A stretch of DNA of 64,000 nucleotides from Vitrella brassicaformis (Eukaryota; Sar; Vitrellaceae), in assembly GCA_001179505.1 (NCBI GenBank), contig CDMY01000347.1, forward strand, positions 64,363 through 128,362, given 5' to 3'. Positions 56,201-64,000 of this stretch are shown here, piece after piece (position 1 is the stretch's first letter; the number at the start of each line of letters is the position of its first letter). The notes beneath the pieces were generated by a model that had not been told where the DNA came from, ran no database searches, and saw only the letters and a list, made by a program, of their open reading frames with translations. Position numbers and translations under genes: made by a program.

Positions 56201-58322
56201 TCAGCCTTGCTGAGTGAAATGCCGCCTCTGGGGAGCCGACGCACCACCGCCACCAGAAGGACCTGTGGGCAACAACCATACCAGACACACAGAATGAAGA
56301 GGACCATAACACCCACACGCACCCATCTCCTGTCTCTGTCTGCCTGGCTGCCTGGCCACACACACACCTGACCTGGTACCTGGTAGGTCTGCCAGTGTGT
56401 CGTCGTCGGCTGTCCTAAACTGTGAGTCTCTTGGCTTGCCGGACATGAAGCCCACACGAGCGCGGGCACCGGACTAAAGCAAGCAGCACACGGACGGAGA
56501 GCAGGGTGAGTTTCTGCCCGCGATCCGATCGGTCTGGTCCGTCTGTTCGTCTCTCTGCCTAACCGACTGACCTTGTTGAAGTGTTTCTGCCAGCTGGATT
56601 TCTTCTTGTTGGCTTCCTCCTCCTCCTTCTCCTGCAGCCACAGCCACAGCCACAGCCACACGACAGACACCATTCCACGCCCGAACGACATGCAGCTCGT
56701 GTGGTGTGGCTGGCGCGGCTGGCTTGGACATAGCCCAGCTTGTCGATATCATTCATCACCACACCCACCCAACACCTCACATGCCACGCACCTGCTTCTG
56801 TTTTGCCTTGATGGAGTGCATCCTCTTCTTCTTGGACTTCTTCTGATCCTCTGTGTCTGCGACACAACAACACACACACACACACAGACACAGACACAAG
56901 CGATATGATGCACGGCGTGTTCGGTCCCATGACCGGTGGTTCATTCGCTTGGCTAACCAGTGGGTTTGATGGTGAGGTGTTCGGGTATGCGGTAGCCGCC
57001 TGGGGTGAGTATCTCCTTGACCCGCCTCTTGTCACCACCACGGCCGTCCTTGCCCCTCTTGCCGCCAGCTTGCGCGCCACCGCCCGTCCCCGCCAGACGC
57101 ACCTGACACACACAGAGGGAGAGGAGAAGAGACAGCTGCGAATGTGTGTGTGTGTGTGTGTGTGCGGGCCACGGCCGTGTGTTGGTTACAGTACACACCT
57201 GGTCGGCCTTGACGTGTTCTTGGTTGCCGTATTCGGTGAAGGTGACCTTGTACCCCAACTCGGTCTGCTCATCTATCGTGCAGTCGTACCACAAACTGGT
57301 TTGTTTGACACAACACACCAAGGAGGGAGGGAGGGAGGGAGGAAGGACCACACACACAGAGAGACAATGGGAGGGAGGACGAAAGCAGCAGAGTTAACCC
57401 AGCACTCATTGCGTACCCGTCTTCGTCGTAGATGGCCTGGCAGGCTGCGCCGGGCTGCAGGAGCGATGGGTGTGGGGGCTTGAGGATGCGCACCTTGCCC
57501 GACTGCGGCGCATACTCCTCCCTGTTCTTGTAACCCGTGAACTCCACCACCAAAGTGTCGTCAGGCTGACACACGTGACACACAAGCGACACTTTGACAC
57601 ACACAACGGCTGCCCTGCCCACTAGCTAATTGCCAGACCCACACACCGCACTGGCCCATCAGTGCACTCACTCCACTCACCCTGACATCGACGATCTCGC
57701 CGTTGAACCATGTGCCCTCGTAGTTGGCCTCGCAGCTCCGCCCCAGATACCGGAGGTAGGGCGACACACGCTCAAGAACCTCTGCACTCTCACCAAACCC
57801 ATCCCCCTCCTCATCCCTCCCCTCAGCCTCTGCGCCCTGCTCCTCATCGTCAGGGTACTCGTAGCCAGACGGCTTCTCCCCTCCCTCACCGACGGCACCG
57901 GCAGCAGCGGCGGTCTCTGCTGCCTCTGGCGGCAGCTGTGCGGCCACATGCTGTTGTGGCGGTGGCTGCTGCAGGGCCTGCTCCTGCTGCTGTCTTAGGC
58001 GTAGGAGGTCTTCTGTGAGACCGATGACCTCCAGCAGATCACTGCGGAGCTTTGTCAGGGCCTGCAAAACAAGATAACCAATCAAGCCACTCAGATGGTG
58101 ACGACATTCTCCTCTCGCTGCATGACATACCTGGTCGCCGGGCTGCTGTTCCAGTGCTAGCTCGATTGGCGCAAGGTTCTGGCGGTACTCGGCAAGCTTC
58201 GCCTGCACCAACACACACACACACACACACAGAGGATGATGCCTTGGGAAATGGATCTTTGGCGTCCTGTATAGATTCACCTCGAGCACTTCAATAGACT
58301 CTTCCCCCGTGATGTCCGCCAT
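56201..58322 (-). CDS. Splicing factor SPF30 (SMNDC1) with two Tudor-like domains
   Basis: Ten exons (58281-58322, 58131-58202, 57681-58061, 57417-57565, 57199-57295, 56958-57102, 56792-56856, 56572-56631, 56380-56473, 56201-56262) give 388 residues. The SPF30 N terminus is clear: AKLAEYRQNLAPIELALEQQ, then LTKLRSDLLEVIGLTEDLL. An acidic Gln/Ala/Glu linker precedes two Tudor-like units: CEANYEGTWFNGEIVDVR..LVVEFTGYKNREEY, and CQAIYDEDGLWYDCTIDEQ..YKVTFTEYGNQEHV. The C-terminal part has the basic KKSKKKRMHSIKAKQKQ, then SSWQKHFNK and RVGFMSGKPRDSQFRT, as in SPF30. The human protein has one Tudor domain that binds dimethylarginine on Sm proteins and helps assemble the mature spliceosome. The second Tudor is extra. 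It is divergent from eL42, 121 bp apart. Confidence 0.85.
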
Positions 58323-58443
58323 CTTTGCACTCTGCGGCTCGACACCCGCAGCGGTTTTCAAACTAGGCCTGCGAGCTTAGCTGGCGAATATGTCTAGCTC
58401 GCATCCTTGTCAGTGGTGCGCGTTCCTTCGCCATCGTGAAGCC
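58323..58443. promoter_or_regulatory. Compact bidirectional promoter with paired TGCGAGCT elements
   Basis: TGCGAGCTT at 58370-58378 and its inverted form TAGCTCGCA at 58395-58403 face each other 16 bp apart, in the 121-bp gap between divergent start codons. Confidence 0.5.
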
Positions 58444-59326
58444 ATGGTAAGCTTTGGACAGCTCACACAAAGATCAGGAGAAACCAAGATCGAAACGCAG
58501 CGAGGGCGGTGGAGGGAGGCAGGTGTCTGGTGGAGGCAGGACAGGAGGCAGGGGGAGGGAGGGAGGGAACAGGGGGAGAGGCAGCGAGGCAGATCCAGCG
58601 GCGCACACCGACAGACAGACACAGAGAGGCGGGCGGTCGTGGATGTGGGTGTGTTCTCGCTCTGGGAGTCTGTCACATGTACGGCGCTGCGGTTGTGTCG
58701 TGTGTGATGTGTGATGTGTTGTGTTGTGTTGTGTCCCCAGGTGAACATTCCGAAGACGCGCAACACTTTTTGTAAGCACCCCAAGTGCAATAAGCACACG
58801 CCGCACAAGGTGTCGCAGTACAAAAAGGGTGAGTAATACGCTACACACACAGCACACAGAGCGACCACACCACACCACACCACACACGAAGGCGGACCTC
58901 TGTGTGTGACTGACTGACTGATGTGTCCTGTCTGTCTGTCTGTCTGTCTGTGTGTCAGGCAAGGAGTCTCGGTTTGCCCAGGGTAAGCGTCGGTACGACA
59001 TGAAGCAGGCCGGCTTCGGAGGACAAACCAAACCCATCTTCCACAAAAAGGTAGGGAGGGATGCCATATGGCAGGCACGCAACACACACCCACACACATA
59101 GCCAGCCATTGATGGGGGGAGTGAGAGCGAGGGCGGCTCCACACATGTCTGTCTGTGCGTCCCTGTGTGTGTATGTGCGTCATCTCACCAGGCCAAGACG
59201 ACCAAGAAGATAGTGTTGAAGTTGGAGTGCACCAAGTGCAAGGTGAAGCGGCTGCTGCCCATCAAGAGGTGCAAACACTTCGAGCTGGGCGGCGACAAGA
59301 AGAGCAGAGGAGGACCCATGTACTAG
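58444..59326 (+). CDS. RPL36A: 60S ribosomal protein eL42 (L44e / L36A)
   Basis: Four exons (58444-58446, 58741-58828, 58959-59050, 59192-59326) give 105 residues, the family's usual length. The first coding exon is only the ATG; a 294-bp intron then joins to [16 protein letters not shown]. The zinc-ribbon cysteines are present ([16 protein letters not shown] and [20 protein letters not shown]), as is [19 protein letters not shown]. eL42 sits at the large-subunit E-site. The TKPIF proline is the residue whose change to Gln gives cycloheximide resistance in yeasts, so the sensitive form is present. AATAAA at 59581-59586 may be its polyadenylation signal. It is divergent from the SPF30 gene. 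Confidence 0.95.
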
Positions 59327-59751
59327 ACCAACCAGGCCGCGTCGTCAACCGACCAACCGAAGGGCGGGCTGTCTTGGTGTCACGCAGTGGGTCTGGGTGT
59401 GTGTGGTGGTGGTGGTGGTGTGCGTGGCCAATGTGAGAGGGAGTGCGTGGCCCAATACTGTCGTGCCGTGCGTGGTGCACAGTAGATGGGTGGATGTGGA
59501 CGGACGGATGGACCTTTTGAATTATGCGACTTGGCCTGTGCGCCTGCGTGGCTGGCCGGGCCGCCCCCATGTGACGGTTGAATAAAGCTCGTTGCATGCC
59601 CGGGTTCATGAGTCATCACACCACCAGATCGTCTTATCCCTGTCTGTGGTGGCACACTTTTCGCGTTGAAACAGGGCTGGAAAGGCACATCGTACACATC
59701 AGATCAGCCACACACCAAATAAAGGGGCGAGGGCGTCCTCCCGTCCAGCCG
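59327..59751. other. Intergenic between convergent genes
   Basis: This probably comprises the eL42 3' UTR, with AATAAA at 59581-59586, and the 3' flank of the next gene. A (GGT)n tract lies at 59405-59420. No further gene is seen. Confidence 0.5.
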
Positions 59752-62700
59752 TCATCTCAGTGGAGGGATGGTCATGTTGAACACAGCACCCTCAGCATTG
59801 TGCACACCGCAGAGGCCCCCAAGCTCCTCGCACTGCCGTGCCTCGGGCCGCCACTCGTACCACACCTCCATCCGCGACACATCCACGCGGCGACGCATCG
59901 ACACGCTGACACACAGAAGAGCATGAGAGCAGCCACACCGTCATGCGACTCGAGCACTTGTCTCACTCCCCGCCTGGCCTGATTGACCGCCAAGGTACCT
60001 GAGAGTGTCATTTTGTGAGAGCATGAGGGGGCGCACGAATGGGACGAACAGCGGAGCGAACAGCTGCCCGATGACCGACTCCCCGGGGAGTGTGGACACA
60101 CGGACGTCCTTGTAGAGGGTCGCTTTGAAGAACTTCGAGAGGCCGTGCACCACTGCAGCAACACTCATGGTGAAGTCACCCTGATTGATGAGACAGACAC
60201 GCAGACACGGACAGGCGCACATTCACACACACAGGTGGTCGGTCACTTGACGACTGAGTGGATGTGTCGGCCAGCGCCACGCACCTGGAATGACCGCTCT
60301 CCCGCCTGAATGGTCGTGAAGGTGCTGTCAGGGTGGTGGAACGACCACACCTTCTCGACACGCACCTTGCCGGAGGATTCCCTGCATCAAGGAACGCAGC
60401 ACATCCTCACTGGACTACAGCCGACGTGTGCCGCTCCTTCCTCTGCTGACACACCCTCCCGCCCACCTGGCAGGGAAGAACTGTGCCTTGCTGTGCACTA
60501 AAAAGGGCGTCTGCAACAGGTCCTGCGTCTGTGCCAGCCTCGTCCACAGGCGGGCGGTGCTGACGGGCGTCACGAAGGTGCTGTACTCGCTGGGGATGAC
60601 CACACCATCGCGAGCCAACAGACTGCCGCCCTTCAAGGCAACTGATGCGCGCGATAGAGACAGACGACACACATCCGTCCCATTCATGTGTGTGGGTGAG
60701 TGGATGGTTTGCTAAGGCACCGTACCGTTGATGTATTCGGGTGAGTGGTGGTTTTCGGCGGGGGGGGCCACCAGCACGTGAGCCCTCTTGCCATGCGGCA
60801 GCGAAAATGTCCTCAGATCGCCTGGGGTGACCTTCACTTTGCGCCACATCAGGTCGCCAGCGCCGCTGACACGCTTCCTGAACACGAGGTGGGCATTGCA
60901 TTCATCGCAGTGCCTTGTGGAAATGTGACCCTGTGTGTCTCTGTATGGGTACCTGAGTGCGTCGACTGCCTCGTCAGAGCCCTCAACCACATGAACATCC
61001 CACTTCTGCACAGTCACTCAGACAGAAGCAAGCTTGGCACCTTTGTTAACAGAAGCAAAAGCGAAATCCGCATGTCAGTCAGATTGCACCTTGATCTTGG
61101 CCTTGCTGACGGCATTGAGCACCGACTGCACGAGAGCACCGCGGCCTCCGCCGCTGACCTGATCCATCCATCCATCCATCCACGACAACAACACAAATGC
61201 ACACACCGATGCCACGACTGTCTTTGCATCCTTAACTCACCACAATGGTGGCGTCCAGGTGTCCGGCCACCAGTCGGTCCGAGAGGCATCGTGCGAGGGC
61301 CTCCTCGTACAGCATGTCGGTGGCGGGGTCGCTGTGGAAGTAATCGGCCGCTGACTCGTCAACCTGCTCAGGGATGGGCGCCAGTAGCGACACCAGCACG
61401 TCCTGATACAGAACGTCGAGAGCCCGCTCGACCTTCTCCGCCTGCACAACACCACAGGAGAGTGCATCCATGTTTCGGAGACCTCTGGTGTCTTTCCTCC
61501 CTCCCACCTTTGTGGCCGGCTGTCTCCTCTCCTCTTCTTGGGCAACCGTCTCAGCCACAGCCGAGCCACACTCGGCCAACAGACTCTGACCAGGGGAGCC
61601 GACAACTGGGTAGCCGTAGCCCTCTCCCTCATACTCGATCACAACAGCTTGTCGCAGGTCCATCACACCCAACACCCACTCAGACACACTCGCGGGCAGT
61701 TGCCGCGCCGAGTCACCTTCTCCTCCAGTGGCGAAGACCGACATCGGCAGCAGGACGCCGCTCACCAGCTCGCCTTTCCACCTCTCCTGGAAGGGAACCA
61801 AAGGGTCTCGCAGATCGAGAAGCGCCTGTGCAAGGGGCGTATAGTTCAGCTGTCGGTGGAAGGCCGTCCAGCCTGACCAACCAGCGTCATCTGGAGGCAC
61901 CCGCACCCACAGCTCAAAGGGAATCGGCGGCCGATCGGCGTCCGTCAGGTTGCTGACCAGCTGTTGGTCTTGGAGCATCGTCATGGGCACGGAGAGGACC
62001 ACTGCGAGGAGGTCGGTCTTGCGGGCTACCTCCAGCTGCTCCAGCACCGAATCGACGTCCGACCCATCCCGAGCTCTCACATGGCCAGCAAGCCGCGTGC
62101 GCATCTGCTCGACACTCAGGCCAATGTCGGACGCCGCGATTGGCCGCCATCTGCCGTCGGCCGTCTTGTTGCCCACCGGCACTGAGAGGAAATCAAATCC
62201 CCGATCAAGTGCATCGGGCAGCGTCATGAGAGCCTCTTGCTGATACGGGTCATCTGGTGACGGGTACGGCAGCAGGGCACCGAAAGCGATCGGGGGGAGA
62301 GGGGGGAGCTCATCCTCGATCGACGTAGGCTTCTGAGCCTTCTTGCTGCCTCCGCCTGTGATTCTCCAGGTGAGTTTTTCCACGGGGGGCGGCAGCAGGA
62401 GTCCCTTGATGGTGGACGTGACGGACGAGCTGAGAAGCGAGGTAAAGTCGCGGACAGACAGCTCGCCTCCCCTCCCGTCGCCCAGAATGCGGTAGTACAG
62501 ATACACTGCAGGCACAATACGTGTGTCGGCCGGTCGGTCCTCATGTGCAGTGAGTGTTGATGCCTAGTACCTGATGTGGGTATGACGGTGAGGAGGTAGA
62601 GCAGGACGAGAGTGAGGATGAGGCAGTAGGTGGTGCGGTTGCTGCTGGAGGAGGAGGACGCGCCCTTCTGCACCAGGACTTCTCGAAGCACCTGCTGCAT

Positions 62701-62930
62701 CTCGCTCGATGACAGATCCATCTTCCCACCCTGAACACACACATGAGATGGATGAGTATCTTGTGCTGTGCTGTGCTGTGCTGTGGTGACTGTGCTGCAC
62801 GCACAGATCCGTTGCCTGCCTGAATTGTTGCCTTGGCTTGCTGTCCTCTTGCACCGCGATGACCATCATCTGCTTTGCTCCCTTCTCCTTCTCCTTCTTC
62901 TCGACGGCGACGCCTCAATGAGTCCTCCAT
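59752..62930 (-). CDS. Single-pass membrane protein with large luminal domain, unknown function
   Basis: Eleven exons (62805-62930, 62571-62730, 61508-62505, 61241-61441, 61090-61158, 60953-61005, 60726-60877, 60467-60641, 60285-60381, 59999-60180, 59752-59905) sum to 788 residues. A basic cytosolic N terminus (MEDSLRRRRREEGEGEG) and a Ser-rich stretch precede one helix, YCLILTLVLLYLLTVIP (about 78-94). The rest should be luminal or extracellular: TSIEDELPPLPPIAFGALLPY, FDFLSVPVGNKTADGRW, PIPFELWVRVPPDDAG, QAVVIEYEGEGYGYPVVG, RTFSLPHGKRAHVLVAPP, WSFHHPDSTFTTIQAGERSF and a final WYEWRPEARQCEELGGLCG. I recognise no family; the basic N terminus and single helix suggest type II topology. AAGCTCGCA lies 34 bp upstream of the ATG. 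Confidence 0.75.
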
Positions 62931-62963
62931 CGGACGGAAGAACAAGGATCGGCCTCCGAGTCG

Positions 62964-62972
62964 AAGCTCGCA
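62964..62972. promoter_or_regulatory. AAGCTCGCA element upstream of the 59752-62930 gene
   Basis: An inverted TGCGAGCTT element 34 bp upstream of the start codon. Confidence 0.4.
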
Positions 62973-63639
62973 CCGGTAGAGGAAGATGCTAGCAGGAGCT
63001 TAGCAGGAGCATATTCATTGAGATTAAAATCGGTCATCTGTCCACTCAAGCAGGTATCCACGGCAGGACGCGCGCATGCTTAGTCATCCGTCTGTCTAGC
63101 CATTCTGTCGGTATTTACAGTCTCCCTCCGACACACACACTCAACAGGCAGCCGCCGCCAGGCCAGGCTACCTACTACCTACCAGTCAGTACTTAGACGC
63201 ATGCCACTGCACGCCGCTGTCTGGCTGGCCATATATCCTTACTCAGTCTGTTTGGTGTGTCTGCTTGCCCAGTGTGTGGCTGCCGTGGTGCGACCGGCAT
63301 GACCCAGCCATGGTCGACGGACAGACCATGGCGAGAGCATTCCGCTCCACCAACGTAGCCACACACAGGAGAAGCTCGCGCAACATACTGATGAGTGGGT
63401 TGAATGCGGTCAAGATACACGGACATAAACGCATGGTCCGGCCAGGCCAGGTCAGGCCAGACAGGCAACACATCACCGAGACGAAAAAAATCCGTCACTC
63501 ATCTACCGGTACAAGCATCGACCTATCCACCACGCTGCAAACCAAGAAAAGACATTCCTTCTGTACCGCACCGATCCCCCAGTCACAGTCACCCCGCCAC
63601 CTTATCCCCCGTGTGTGTGTATGCAGACAGGAAAGCGAG

Positions 63640-63900
63640 AAATGCATCCTCCCATCGACTCATTCCCCATCAGGTGCAGCACCTCTATCTCATCCGCATG
63701 GAAGTGCTCCGACCCGCCCAGCACAGCATAACCATAGCCATCCTCCTCCCCCACAGAGCCCGCGGAAAATCATCGGAGCTCCAGGTGTACTGCACGCAGC
63801 TGCGGATGTCGGGACACTCACCGGCGCGTCGGGCAGACATCCCATCCCACCCAAACGCAACAGAAAGTCACACATCGGTTCATCCACTCACATGACCCAC
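63640..63900 (-). pseudogene. Possible gene fragment with G-run frameshift
   Basis: On the minus strand one frame reads GECPDIRSCVQYTWSSDDFPRALW. After a five-base G run (C at 63748-63752) the adjacent frame continues EEDGYGYAVLGGSEHFHADEIEVLH. One more G would join them. Both halves look like real protein, but no splice boundaries, start or family could be established. It may be an exon of a gene continuing to the right, a decayed gene or chance. Confidence 0.3.
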
Positions 63901-63916
63901 GGGGAAACAGATCGCT

Positions 63917-64000
63917 CTCTCTCTGCGTGTGTGTGTGTCCATTCCCTCGGCCGCCCCTTTGTGCGCATCTCTGTCACCGCCCGGCAACCCTAAAGCACCA
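63917..64000 (-). repeat. Third copy (edge) of the dispersed repeat
   Basis: Read on the minus strand, the last about 85 bases match 40376-40470 and 41700-41775: TTGGTGCTTTAGGGTTGCCG-type start, then GGCGGTGACAGAGATGCGC and GCCGAGGGAATG. The copy is inverted and cut by the window edge. Confidence 0.7.

Noticed and set aside
59752-62930. Identity as GPI transamidase subunit PIG-S
   Set aside because: A luminal domain after one helix invited the idea, but the conserved PIG-S blocks and C-terminal helix are absent.

Overview
The window is nuclear DNA of an intron-dense protist. It contains short GT-AG exons (down to 33 nt), Golgi, spliceosome and general-transcription genes, no operons, and long CA/TG, CT, GACA and CATC microsatellites in introns and spacers. 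A bifunctional AdoMet decarboxylase/ornithine decarboxylase, an architecture known from Plasmodium, points to a myzozoan alveolate. Together with the GC-rich, compact, intron-rich genome, I infer a photosynthetic apicomplexan relative (chromerid, most likely Vitrella brassicaformis). The species call is inference. A 300-N scaffold gap lies at 16570-16869. Exon models were built by eye from splice sites and protein homology; unless stated otherwise, each exon set sums to a multiple of three.

Layout: 1-1624, repeats and no convincing gene; 1625-5041 (-), a type I membrane protein with P/Q-rich ectodomain; 5283-13049 (+), a 47-exon protein with two tandem polysaccharide pyruvyl transferase domains, a coiled coil and a C-terminal membrane segment; 13887-14360 (-), TFIIA gamma; 14638-16053 and 18408-19803 (+), two decayed copies of one unknown gene; 16934-17889 (-), a small membrane-anchored protein; 20193-21609 (-), a protein kinase with DFA in place of DFG; 22091-26379 (+), AdoMetDC-ODC; 28174-28934 (-), a DUF6314-like protein; 29304-31354 (+), a BTB-TLDc protein; 31921-33238 (-), a PARP-like 'YHGT' protein with a G-run frameshift; 33929-35241 (+), an unknown acidic protein; 35489-39029 (-), COG8; 39628-41790, a 1.3-kb tandem repeat; 42875-44691 (-), an SBF-like (RCH1/SLC10A7) transporter; 44818-45108 (+), LSM5; 46159-53938 (+), a 2113-residue GH16-PAN-C-type-lectin membrane protein; 56201-58322 (-), SPF30/SMNDC1 with two Tudor domains; 58444-59326 (+), ribosomal protein eL42; 59752-62930 (-), an unknown single-pass membrane protein; 62931-64000, a possible gene fragment and another copy of the dispersed repeat.

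Many genes are head-to-head pairs with 100-500 bp between start codons. A 9-bp element, TGCGAGCTT in either orientation, sits in most of these intervals and is a candidate core promoter element. Two themes stand out: cell-surface or cell-wall glycan biology (pyruvyl transferase, GH16/lectin protein, COG8) and RNA or gene-expression machinery (TFIIA gamma, LSM5, SPF30, eL42). The clustering itself is probably incidental.
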